Positions 17,163 through 24,419 of a stretch of 26,474 bases of DNA are shown in pieces. Position numbers and translations under genes: made by a program. Under the pieces are notes generated by a model, which saw only the letters and a program-made list of their open reading frames with translations, was not told the origin of the DNA and searched no databases. Origin of the DNA: an uncultured Coriobacteriaceae bacterium (GTDB lineage Bacteria > Actinomycetota > Coriobacteriia > Coriobacteriales > QAMH01); assembly GCA_902796975.1 (NCBI GenBank), contig CADBRF010000018.1, positions 1-26,474 of the forward strand. Reading direction: 5' to 3'. The stretch's first letter is position 1; each line of letters opens with the position of its first letter.

Positions 17163-18350
17163 ATGGCAAAGATACCTCAGATGCCTATTGACCTTGGCAA
17201 ACTCTATGACCGGGCAACGCGAATAGACATTGAGCGCAAGGATGATGTCTATGTGAATATCGTCTATGACGCCACTGCGAGCGACGAGCTCTTCATGACG
17301 GTCCATAGGGCGTTTGCAAGCGAAGCATCGAATGTTCATGTTGATGAGCGCATCCTCGAGAGCACCCTCCCTGGAGTCGCCCTTCCAGCAGACCTGTGCG
17401 TGATCGTCGGGGGGCTTTCACTACTGCTGGGGGATGTCGCCTCTGCCTCACGCGCTATGGGAATTCCCACGGTTATTGTTACCGAAGAGGGGAAGACCGG
17501 CTTCTCTGAGGACAAGCTTGTCCTTGAATCGAGCATCGCGGAAGTTTCCTCAACTTCGCAAGCCGAAACGCCTGCCGCAGTTCCATCGGGAAAGGGCATC
17601 CCCGTTGACGATCTTGTCCAGGTCAACCTCTCGGACTCCCTTCCGCTCCAAGCGGTTGGCACGTGGATAGTGCAGCATGCTCCTGCCAAGCGGCTTTCCA
17701 TGGCGGGCGCCTTCGAGTTCTTGCGTCGACCGCTCGCCATTGAGCTCTCCATCTGTCGCTCCATCGATAATGCTGCCATCGGCATAGTCATCTTCACGCC
17801 CGGTGCCGACATGCCGCTCATCACGCTCAACCAGGCACTGCTTGTGTTGCAGATTGCCGCTATCTACAACCTCCCGCTCGACAAAGAGCGGGTCAAGGAG
17901 ATTGCCGTGGTTGTTGCCAGCGCGTTCGCTTTCAGGGCCCTCGCGCGCAAGCTCTCGGATGTGCTGCCAAACTTTTTGGGCTTTGCTGTGGACGCAGGTG
18001 TCGCCTTTGGCGCGACAATGGCGGTGGGCTATGCGGCGCTCGAATACTTCGAAGCCGGTGGGCTTGTCGAGGGGCTTTCCCACATGGCAGACGAAGCACT
18101 TGCAAAGGCGGGAGAGGTGTCTCAATCTGCCCTCGTCTGCGCCGAGCAGGTGCGCGCGTGGATGGGCGACTGGTCTCCAGAGGAGCTCCCCTTGGTTGGC
18201 GGCGCTTCTGACAGTATTGCCGCTCTTGCAGACCGGGCGTCTGAACTGATTTCAGAGCTTCACCTCGACGATCTGCTCGATGTGCTCCATGACCTCATGA
18301 ACGCCTTCATCCCGGCAGGGTTTCGCAATCCCGCGCCCTCTCAGCACTAG
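17163..18350 (+). CDS. DUF697-family membrane-associated protein of unknown function
   Basis: A 395-residue protein. The N-terminal 110 residues (IDIERKDDVYVNIVYDATAS to LCVIVGGLSLLLGDVASASRAMG) look like an alpha/beta fold without a recognisable GTPase P-loop. A Ser/Ala-rich linker follows. Residues about 220-310 match DUF697/YcjF-type domains (NQALLVLQIAAIYNLPLDKERVKEIAVVVASAFAFRALAR, then DVLPNFLGFAVDAGVAFGATMAVGYAALEYF). A helical tail closes the protein. ATG 17163 follows AAGGAGG at 17152-17158. It lies 14 bases after rodA and 26 before the radical SAM gene, so it is in the Rod transcript; an envelope role is inferred from context. Confidence 0.75.
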   Translation: MAKIPQMPIDLGKLYDRATRIDIERKDDVYVNIVYDATASDELFMTVHRAFASEASNVHVDERILESTLPGVALPADLCVIVGGLSLLLGDVASASRAMGIPTVIVTEEGKTGFSEDKLVLESSIAEVSSTSQAETPAAVPSGKGIPVDDLVQVNLSDSLPLQAVGTWIVQHAPAKRLSMAGAFEFLRRPLAIELSICRSIDNAAIGIVIFTPGADMPLITLNQALLVLQIAAIYNLPLDKERVKEIAVVVASAFAFRALARKLSDVLPNFLGFAVDAGVAFGATMAVGYAALEYFEAGGLVEGLSHMADEALAKAGEVSQSALVCAEQVRAWMGDWSPEELPLVGGASDSIAALADRASELISELHLDDLLDVLHDLMNAFIPAGFRNPAPSQH

Positions 18351-18376
18351 CAAGCACAAGTTTTCAAGGAGTTTTG

Positions 18377-20284
18377 ATGTTCGAAGAACGCACTGACATG
18401 TGGGAGCAGTATGCCCCTTTGCTCGCGCATGCGGAGCATCCGTCGCGCTACCTCGGCCAGGAATGGGGCGCAGTGACGCCTTCTGAAAAGCTCGAGGCTG
18501 ATTACCACGCGGTGATGATCTACCCAGATGTCTACGAGATCGGTCAGGCAAACCAAGCGGTTGCCATCCTCTACGACCGCCTGAATGCAGACGAGCATGT
18601 CTTCTGCGAACGCGCTTATCTTCCCTGGACGGACTTGGCAGCTGCAATGCGTGAAGCAGGGCTTCCGCTCGTCTCGCTCGAAACCTATACGCCGCTCTCG
18701 GAATTCGATTTCGTGGGCATCACGCTCCCGCATGAGCTTGCGGCAACCAATGTTCTAGAGACGCTCGACCTCTCCGGTATCCCGCTGCACGCGTCAGACC
18801 GCAGAGAAGGAGACCCGTTTGTTTTCGGCGGCGGTCCCTGTGCCTACAACCCCGAACCGTATGCGCCTTTTTTCGATGCGATTTTCATCGGCGAGGGTGA
18901 AGAAATGGATCTGGAGGTAGCACTGCAGCTCCGCGCGTGGCGTGGTACGGGCATCTCTCGTAAAGACCAGCTCCGCAAACTCGCCCACATTCCTGGCGTC
19001 TATGTTCCCTCGCTCTATCGGGTCTATGCGGGCCCGGATGCTCCCGCGGGCGCGGAGTTCGAGCTTCCCTATGACGTCGTCGAGCCCATCGCTGAAGATA
19101 TCCCAGAACGCGTTGAGCGCCGCATCATTACCAATTTCGACGCATGCGATGCCCTGCCTCGCCAGATTGTGCCCTATTCCGAGCTCGTTCACGACCGGCT
19201 CTCCATCGAGATTCTCCGCGGATGCGCCCGCGGGTGTCGGTTCTGCCAAGCGGGCATGATCTACCGCCCTGTTCGGGAGCGGACCGCAGACACAATCGTG
19301 AGCGCGATTGCCATGGGGCTTGCCTGCACGGGATACGATGAGGTCTCGCTCACGTCGCTCTCCTCAACCGATCACTCCACCATTACTGACCAGCTCAGAC
19401 GCCTCAACAAGCGTTTCCACGGAACGGGCGTTGGCGTGAGCATTCCCAGCCAGCGCGTAGATGCCTTTGGCGTCGAGCTCGCACGCCTCATCGCGGGTGA
19501 GAAGAAAGGCGGACTTACGCTCGCTCCGGAGGCGGGAACTCAACATCTCCGCGACGTCATTAACAAGGGTGTCACGGAAGAAAACCTGTTCAACGCCGTA
19601 ACGACTGCTTTCGAAGCTGGATGGCGTCGTCTCAAGCTCTACTTCATGCTCGGCTTACCCGGCGAGACAGATGAGGATGTGGCGGGTATCGGAGACCTAT
19701 GCCGGCGTGTCTACACGGCGGCGAAGGACAGCGTGCCCGACAACCAGCGCGGCAACGTCCGCATGAGCGTGAGCGTTGCGCTTTTCGTTCCCAAGGCGGT
19801 TACGCCCTTCCAATGGGATGGACAACTCGACCGGGAGACTCTCATGCACCGTATTAATGTGCTTCGGGACAATTTCCCGCGCAAGGGCGTTGACTTGCAC
19901 TGGCACGATTCCATGACATCATATATCGAGGCCGTGCTCTCGCGTGGCGGCCGTGAATGCGCTGAACTCGTCGAGCGTGCATGGAAGCATGGCGCGCGCT
20001 TTGACGCGTGGAGTGAACAGTTCGATTTCGATGCCTGGCTTGCCGCCGCTCAGGAAACGGGCGTTGATATCTTTCAGACGGCGATGCGCTCCTATGAGGA
20101 AGAGGCGCCCCTGCCGTGGGACCATATCGATAGCGGCGTGCGCAAATCCTATCTGCGCAGGGAACGTGCAAAGGCGCATCTTGCCCAGACGACTCCCGAT
20201 TGCACCTTTGGGCCCTGCACAGGGTGCGGCGTCTGTCTCGACCGTCCAGTAGATAACGAGCTGGAGGGAGCCCGCCATGTCTGA
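18377..20284 (+). CDS. B12-binding-type radical SAM protein (TIGR03960 family)
   Basis: A 635-residue enzyme with an N-terminal cobalamin-binding-like domain (about 45-200, YPDVYEIGQANQAVAILYDRLN) and a radical SAM domain. The 4Fe-4S/SAM motif is C283ARGC287RFC290 in LSIEILRGCARGCRFCQAG. The C-terminus has another Cys group, CTFGPCTGCGVC, which may bind a second cluster or metal. ATG 18377 was chosen because AAGGAG lies at 18366-18371; a TTG directly before it is in frame. The 3' end overlaps the next gene by 8 bases. Family members are paired with the DUF2344 gene next door. The substrate is not known; an RNA or tRNA role has been guessed from neighbours elsewhere. Confidence 0.88.
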   Translation: MFEERTDMWEQYAPLLAHAEHPSRYLGQEWGAVTPSEKLEADYHAVMIYPDVYEIGQANQAVAILYDRLNADEHVFCERAYLPWTDLAAAMREAGLPLVSLETYTPLSEFDFVGITLPHELAATNVLETLDLSGIPLHASDRREGDPFVFGGGPCAYNPEPYAPFFDAIFIGEGEEMDLEVALQLRAWRGTGISRKDQLRKLAHIPGVYVPSLYRVYAGPDAPAGAEFELPYDVVEPIAEDIPERVERRIITNFDACDALPRQIVPYSELVHDRLSIEILRGCARGCRFCQAGMIYRPVRERTADTIVSAIAMGLACTGYDEVSLTSLSSTDHSTITDQLRRLNKRFHGTGVGVSIPSQRVDAFGVELARLIAGEKKGGLTLAPEAGTQHLRDVINKGVTEENLFNAVTTAFEAGWRRLKLYFMLGLPGETDEDVAGIGDLCRRVYTAAKDSVPDNQRGNVRMSVSVALFVPKAVTPFQWDGQLDRETLMHRINVLRDNFPRKGVDLHWHDSMTSYIEAVLSRGGRECAELVERAWKHGARFDAWSEQFDFDAWLAAAQETGVDIFQTAMRSYEEEAPLPWDHIDSGVRKSYLRRERAKAHLAQTTPDCTFGPCTGCGVCLDRPVDNELEGARHV

Positions 20285-20975
20285 AGGATTCCTTCTTCGC
20301 GTGCGCTATAGCATCACAGGCCGCCTCGCCTGGCTCTCGCATCTGGAGACGATTCGCTCCATGGAGCGGGTAGTGCGCCGCGCACGTCTTCCCTATGCAA
20401 TTACCGAGGGATTCAACCCCCATATGAAAATCTCGTTTGGTCCCGCCCTTCCCGTGGGCGCCGGAAGCAATGGGGAGTACTTCGACGTCAGACTCCGCGA
20501 GTATCTCGAGCCGGAACAGGCGCTTGAGCAGCTTCGTGCCGCGGCAGCTCCCAACCTCATGCCTGAAGCGTGCGCGTATGTCCCAGTTGGATCGGATGCA
20601 ATAGATGTCGCCTATCCGGTGAGTGTCTGGGAAGTTGCCGTCACGGGCGGGGAGGGAATATCTCCGGAAGAGAGCTCTATGCAGCTGCAGACCGCCTTTG
20701 AGAAGCTCCTCGAGCAGGGGTATATCACCATTGAGAAGAAGAAGGGACGCCGTATTGTCGAGAAGAAGGTGGAGTTCGAGGGACGTCTTCTAGAACCGCC
20801 CCTTGTTACATTTGGTCAGTCTGGCGCTCTTGTCAATTTCTCGACCTTTCAAGGTCCAGCTGGTGCTCTTCGCGCGGACAAGTTCGTCGCTGAAGCCTGC
20901 AAGCTCGCCGGCGAAGGCTTCGCGTGGAGGGAAATTACGCGCCTCGAGTTGAAGCCAGCTTCTGAAAAACAATAG
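20277..20975 (+). CDS. TIGR03936/DUF2344 radical SAM-linked protein
   Basis: A 232-residue soluble protein that accompanies TIGR03960 enzymes. It starts with RVRYSITGRLAWLSHLETIRSMERVVRRARLPYAITEGFNPHMKISFGPALPVG, which is the family hallmark, and continues with the EYFDVRL segment. No catalytic motif is visible. ATG 20277 overlaps the radical SAM stop by 8 bases, so the products are probably made in equal amounts and may form a complex. In several phyla this pair lies upstream of RNase E/G and rplU; here rplU follows without the nuclease. Confidence 0.88.
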   Translation: MSEGFLLRVRYSITGRLAWLSHLETIRSMERVVRRARLPYAITEGFNPHMKISFGPALPVGAGSNGEYFDVRLREYLEPEQALEQLRAAAAPNLMPEACAYVPVGSDAIDVAYPVSVWEVAVTGGEGISPEESSMQLQTAFEKLLEQGYITIEKKKGRRIVEKKVEFEGRLLEPPLVTFGQSGALVNFSTFQGPAGALRADKFVAEACKLAGEGFAWREITRLELKPASEKQ

Positions 20976-21088
20976 GCTAGGTCGGCGTCGGACACTGAGA
21001 ACCAGCCTTCGGGGCACACAAGCTGGGTGCCTGATTTCCGGCGCATGTACGCTCGCACGGCACGTATGAAACCGTATGCCGGGATGCA

Positions 21089-21118
21089 TTGCATCTTGAA
21101 TATGATTTCTGATATTAT
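21089..21118 (+). promoter_or_regulatory. Candidate promoter of rplU-rpmA
   Basis: TTGCAT (21089-21094), 18 bases, TATTAT (21113-21118), with a TG one base before the -10 (extended -10). Transcription would start near 21125, giving a leader of about 125 bases before rplU. That leader is long enough for L21-type autoregulation, but I could not fit a known leader structure. The rest of the 273-base gap holds no gene that I recognise. Confidence 0.55.
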
Positions 21119-21248
21119 GCGATTTTGCGTCTGCATGCAGAACGGTTGATTGTTCCCCCTCTCTGCTGTGTCTGCTCAAGGCAAGCGCGTGTATCCCATC
21201 TGTGTGCGAGCGCAGATGTACGGTTGCATAGACTGAAAGGCAAGCAGA

Positions 21249-21755
21249 ATGTACGCAGTAGTCAAAACCGGTGGCAAGCAGTACACCGTACATGCGGGCG
21301 AAGTGCTCGATGTCGAGAAGATTGAAGGAGAGGCTGGCACTCGCGTTGACCTGCCGGTGCTGTTCCTCAACAATAATGGCGCTATCGTGAGCGACAAAGA
21401 CGCTCTGGCTGACGTTAAGGTCACCGCAGAGATTGTCGACCAGCATAAGGGCCCCAAGCAGATCGTTTTCAAGTTCAAGAAGCGCAAGGGCTACAAGAAG
21501 AAGAACGGCCATCGCCAGAACCTCACGCGCATCGCCATTGTGGACCTCAATGGCGAGACCGCAGAGGCTCCCAAGCCCAAGGCTCCCAAGGCAGAGGCAG
21601 CAGCCGAGCTTGAAGTAGCTCCTGCAGAGCAGTCTGCTGAGGATCTCTCCGCAAAGACTGTCGCTGAGCTCCGTGAGATTGCCAGCGAGCGTGGCATCCA
21701 GATTCCCTCTGGCTCCCGCAAGGCTGATATCATCGAACTTATCCAGAACGCTTAA
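21249..21755 (+). CDS. rplU: 50S ribosomal protein L21 with C-terminal Rho_N/SAP-like domain
   Basis: L21 binds 23S rRNA near L20. Residues 1-101 are the standard fold (MYAVVKTGGKQYTVHAGEVLDVEKI; KKRKGYKKKNGHRQNLTRIAI). Ordinary L21 ends near residue 102, but this protein continues to 168. An Ala/Pro/Lys/Glu linker (about 105-132) leads to a 36-residue helix-extended-loop-helix unit at 133-168 (TVAELREIASERGIQIPSGS, then RKADIIELIQ), matching Rho N-terminal/SAP-like nucleic-acid-binding modules. ATG 21249 follows GAAAGGCAAGCAGA, a moderate ribosome-binding site. Co-transcribed with rpmA 23 bases downstream. Confidence 0.95.
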   Translation: MYAVVKTGGKQYTVHAGEVLDVEKIEGEAGTRVDLPVLFLNNNGAIVSDKDALADVKVTAEIVDQHKGPKQIVFKFKKRKGYKKKNGHRQNLTRIAIVDLNGETAEAPKPKAPKAEAAAELEVAPAEQSAEDLSAKTVAELREIASERGIQIPSGSRKADIIELIQNA

Positions 21756-21778
21756 TCAACGAGAGGAGCTGAGAAGAG

Positions 21779-22030
21779 ATGGCACATAAAAAAGGTCTTG
21801 GTTCTAGCCGAAATGGCCGTGACTCCAACGCACAGCGACTCGGTGTGAAGCGCTTTGGTGGACAGTATGTCAAGGCAGGCGAGATTATCGTTCGTCAGCA
21901 TGGCACGCATTTCCATCCCGGCGAGAACGTCGGCCGTGGCAATGACGACACCCTGTTTGCTCTGTCCGAGGGCTATGTCCAGTTCAAGAAGGGCAAGAAG
22001 CGCACGGTATCCGTTCTGCCTGAGCTCTAA
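21779..22030 (+). CDS. rpmA: 50S ribosomal protein L27
   Basis: L27 lies by the peptidyl-transferase centre, with its N-terminus reaching the tRNA acceptor ends. The 83-residue protein begins directly MAHKKGLGSSRNGRDSNAQRLGVKRFGGQYV, so it has no cleavable N-terminal extension of the Firmicutes type. The family motif GTHFHPGENVGRGNDDTLFAL is present. AGAGGAG before the ATG serves as ribosome-binding site. A strong terminator begins 26 bases after the stop. Confidence 0.98.
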   Translation: MAHKKGLGSSRNGRDSNAQRLGVKRFGGQYVKAGEIIVRQHGTHFHPGENVGRGNDDTLFALSEGYVQFKKGKKRTVSVLPEL

Positions 22031-22056
22031 CCGCATCTAACAAGTTGCAACATGTT

Positions 22057-22090
22057 GGGAGGCACCTGCAAAGGGTGCCTCCCATTTTTT
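22057..22090 (+). terminator. Intrinsic terminator of rplU-rpmA
   Basis: GGGAGGCACC (22057-22066) pairs perfectly with GGTGCCTCCC (22074-22083) around a 7-base loop, followed by A and six T (22085-22090). This is a textbook Rho-independent terminator. Confidence 0.95.
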
Positions 22091-22231
22091 ATGACACGCT
22101 GCATGCAACTGTCGCTAGCGGCTCCGGAGAACCATGTACGATTCTCCAACAGTCCACAGGAACAGGTTTGCTGCTGGAGAGAGTGTCTTGTAACGCTTTG
22201 TTACGAGGCGTGTTCCAACGGTGACATCTGG

Positions 22232-22426
22232 CTCTATCGGGCGGAATGTCAGCTCATCACTTTCATTGATGCGTATCAGTTCGTCGATGCAGAAAGCGTA
22301 GCCGAGCCCAAAGAGCTTGTCGTGGTGCCGGGTGCCAATCGCGTCGATTTCTACGATGGGAGCTTAGCCCATGACCTGACTCCCCTCGAACGCATTGACG
22401 TATTCTTGAAGAAAGCGCTGGCATAG
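22232..22426 (+). pseudogene. C-terminal remnant of an alpha/beta hydrolase (dienelactone-hydrolase-like)
   Basis: The last 50-60 residues of an open frame ending at 22426 read FIDAYQFVD, then SVAEPKELVVVPGANRVDFYD, then LTPLERIDVFLKKAL. This matches the end of alpha/beta hydrolases in which 'EPKEL..V.GA.H.DLYD' carries the catalytic His. Here that His position reads Arg (GANRVD), so the catalytic residue seems lost. The nucleophile elbow and the N-terminal three quarters are missing; the open frame extends back only into the rpmA terminator and has no family sequence there. I see it as a decayed gene. Confidence 0.5.
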
Positions 22427-22504
22427 CCTTGGAGTTGTGTGATGCCATCCGGAATCATGTGCTATAAACGATAGGGTGAGAGCGCCTGCTTAATTCGAGT
22501 CATT

Positions 22505-22524
22505 AAACACAGTTTTCGGTGTTT
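22505..22524 (+). other. Short dyad upstream of the methyltransferase gene
   Basis: AAACAC (22505-22510) and GTGTTT (22519-22524) form a dyad with an 8-base centre, 82 bases before the start codon at 22606. It could be an operator or a chance hairpin. Confidence 0.25.
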
Positions 22525-22605
22525 TCTCAGCGAGGGAGTCTGCCGGTCTTGTCTTCTGATAGGCTGAAGACGATAGTAACGCGTCAGAGAGAGCTGGAGT
22601 TTGTT

Positions 22606-23232
22606 ATGGAACCCGAAGTCGAAGACCGTGACCGACATGAGGAAGAGCACGGGCGTATTAGCGGGACTGTTCCGCAGATAGTCAGCAAACTCGAAGATCC
22701 GCACAGACTGGATCTGCTCAAACCCGCCCAGACGCTTGCCCAAGCGGAAATTGGCAGGGGAATGAACGTCGTGGACATCGGTGCGGGAAGCGGTGTTTTC
22801 GCGTTTGAAGTGGCGAACATGCCCGACACAAGCGTCGTTGCGATTGATGCAAAAACGGATATGCTCGATTACCTATCCGCCAAGGCCCGCGAGCAGGGGC
22901 TCGAGAATATCAAACTCCTGCACGCCAGTAGTGTTCCCTATCCAATTGGGTCGTCATCGATTGATGCCGTGCTCATGGTCCACGTGCTGCACGAGTTCAA
23001 TCCCGAAGACCGTGAGGCGGTGGCTGCAGAAATTGAGCGCATCCTAAAGCCGGGCGGCAAGTTCCTCCTCATCGACTTTCCTGCAGATTCCGAGGTTTCC
23101 GGCCCACCGGTTAACGTTCGCGTGAGCCGGGATGAAGCCGACCGCCTCTTCACGGAGACCGGGCTTGTCGTGCACAAGCAACTTGAATTCGGCTCAGACT
23201 TCTACGGTGTCGTCTATCAAAAACGGTCGTAG
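22606..23232 (+). CDS. Class I SAM-dependent methyltransferase
   Basis: A 208-residue Rossmann-fold methyltransferase. Motif I is VVDIGAGSGVFAFEVA, the acidic residue ending strand 2 is in VVAIDAKTDMLDYL, and motif IV/post regions are SSIDAVLMVHVLHEF and RILKPGGKFLLIDF. The pattern HGRISGTVPQIVSKLEDPHRLDLLKP before motif I resembles UbiE/arsenite-methyltransferase-like small enzymes. No thiol-rich As-binding motif occurs, so arsenic is not suggested. ATG 22606 follows GGAG at 22596-22599; an upstream in-frame start (22519) adds 29 residues unlike the family. Substrate unknown. It appears to be a single-gene unit, closed by the hairpin at 23273. Confidence 0.82.
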   Translation: MEPEVEDRDRHEEEHGRISGTVPQIVSKLEDPHRLDLLKPAQTLAQAEIGRGMNVVDIGAGSGVFAFEVANMPDTSVVAIDAKTDMLDYLSAKAREQGLENIKLLHASSVPYPIGSSSIDAVLMVHVLHEFNPEDREAVAAEIERILKPGGKFLLIDFPADSEVSGPPVNVRVSRDEADRLFTETGLVVHKQLEFGSDFYGVVYQKRS

Positions 23233-23272
23233 TGGCAGCTGGTTGTGAGCAGCTGCTCCCATTTCTAAAGAC

Positions 23273-23314
23273 GAGGGGCCTTCGTAAAATCATTACATTT
23301 TACGAAGGCCCCTC
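23273..23314. terminator. Perfect 18-bp hairpin between convergent genes
   Basis: GAGGGGCCTTCGTAAAAT (23273-23290) is exactly complementary to 23297-23314 with the 6-base loop CATTAC. It lies between the plus-strand methyltransferase and the minus-strand PPOX gene, fitting a bidirectional terminator. There is no strong T-run on either side. A shorter imperfect dyad, GCAGCT/AGCTGC, lies at 23235-23256. Confidence 0.7.
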
Positions 23315-23452
23315 AATGCAGTGAGTATTGCGTAATTTCCTGGCCAGCCCCCATGACAAGAGAGGCCGCTGTTTGCCTTTTTTCCTATCAAAGCCGTACT
23401 GCGCTTGTGCCAAGCCGAGTTGAGAGCGCAGCTCATACGGGGTGGAGCAGAC

Positions 23453-23863
23453 CTACGCGACCCTCTCTCCGGCGTGCGGGCCGGGTGTCACCGAGTAAAC
23501 TTCCTCTACGTGAAGATAGCAGACCCCCTTGCTCGTGTAGTCATAGCCCATGCTACTTAGGATGGCGTGCACTTGTGCGGCGACCGCCTCATACCGCTCG
23601 CCTTCGTTCTCGTAGGCCACAGTGCCTTTCACCTGATACCCACCGGTCTCGTTCCAGACGGTAAGCGCCATGTGCGGGTTTGCACGGAGGTTGGCGAGAG
23701 TCTTATTCATATACTGATCTGAAATCATGACCGTTTCGTCATCGATGACTTGCTTCATCGAGCAGGGGACCACATTGGGCACGCCCTCTTTCATGCAGGT
23801 TGAAACTGCCGCAGCATAGACATTGTTGATGAGGTCTTGGCATTCTTTCGGCATGGTTGCCAC
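23453..23863 (-). CDS. Pyridoxamine 5'-phosphate oxidase-like FMN-binding protein
   Basis: A 136-residue small split-barrel protein. NNVYAAAVSTCMKEGVPNVVPCSMKQVIDDETVMISDQYMNKTLANLRANPHMALTVW matches the PPOX family (flavin/F420-type oxidoreductases and heme-utilisation relatives). Cofactor and substrate are not resolved. GTG at 23861-23863 starts translation, preceded on the minus strand by AAAGGGG. It is the last gene of the minus-strand cassette, 36 bases after osmC. The stop is followed by 138 bases of non-coding sequence up to the 18-bp hairpin. Confidence 0.82.
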   Translation of the reverse strand: MATMPKECQDLINNVYAAAVSTCMKEGVPNVVPCSMKQVIDDETVMISDQYMNKTLANLRANPHMALTVWNETGGYQVKGTVAYENEGERYEAVAAQVHAILSSMGYDYTSKGVCYLHVEEVYSVTPGPHAGERVA

Positions 23864-23899
23864 GATGGTCCCCTTTCTCGATCAGTTTGTGCGAAGCTG

Positions 23900-24340
23900 T
23901 TACTCAACAACTATATCAGACGAGACAATCGGCACCGGGTTGGCAATGCAGTCTGCGACAGGGCACTGCTTCTGGGCAAGCTGGGCGACGGCGAGAGCAG
24001 ACTCTTTGTCTGCGCACTTGACCGTGACATCCTTACGGATCTCCTGGAAACCATTGCGCACATCGGGGTTGATGCCCAAGAAGCCGTCGGTGTCGATGTC
24101 GCCTTCGAGCTCGATTCTCACACCCTCGACCGGGACTTCCTTCACGCTTGAGAAAATGAGCGTCGCAATTGCCTGGCAGCCGCCCAGAGCGCAGAGCAGG
24201 AGTTCGACCGGGTTCATGCCGGAGTTTCCACCACCAGACTCCTCCGGCTCGTCAACTGTCACGGTGAATCCGCGCGTGCCAGCTTTCACCTGGAGCTTTT
24301 TACCCGTTGCCTCTGCTGTCACCTTTACTGTTTCTTTCAT
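23900..24340 (-). CDS. OsmC-family protein (organic hydroperoxide reductase-like)
   Basis: OsmC/Ohr proteins reduce organic hydroperoxides with a pair of cysteines. The 146-residue protein has the family motif GMNPVELLLCALGGCQAIATL, with Cys50 and Cys55, and the second site QCPVADCIA, with Cys126 and Cys131. Cys55 and Cys126 occupy the expected redox pair positions, while Cys50 and Cys131 are additional and could allow further disulfides. The ATG at 24338-24340 follows an AGAAAGAAGG-like site. It is 79 bases after the sirtuin gene, so probably in the same transcript. Sulfur- or peroxide-related function is likely; the exact substrate is not visible. Confidence 0.87.
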   Translation of the reverse strand: MKETVKVTAEATGKKLQVKAGTRGFTVTVDEPEESGGGNSGMNPVELLLCALGGCQAIATLIFSSVKEVPVEGVRIELEGDIDTDGFLGINPDVRNGFQEIRKDVTVKCADKESALAVAQLAQKQCPVADCIANPVPIVSSDIVVE

Positions 24341-24419
24341 GACAATACCTTCTTTCTTGTGCTCTTTGCCTGTATTCTCCGCATGCGAGGTCTGCGCCTC
24401 ACGTGCAACTTGGCACCTT

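Noticed and set aside
20976..21248. Possible ribosomal-protein leader or known riboswitch upstream of rplU
   Set aside because: A CCAGC/GCTGG hairpin near 21003 exists but lies upstream of the promoter and I could not fit a described L21 leader.
22052..22231. N-terminal part of the open frame ending at 22426
   Set aside because: The first bases overlap the rpmA terminator, and nothing before about 22232 resembles the hydrolase; only the 3' part is kept as a remnant.
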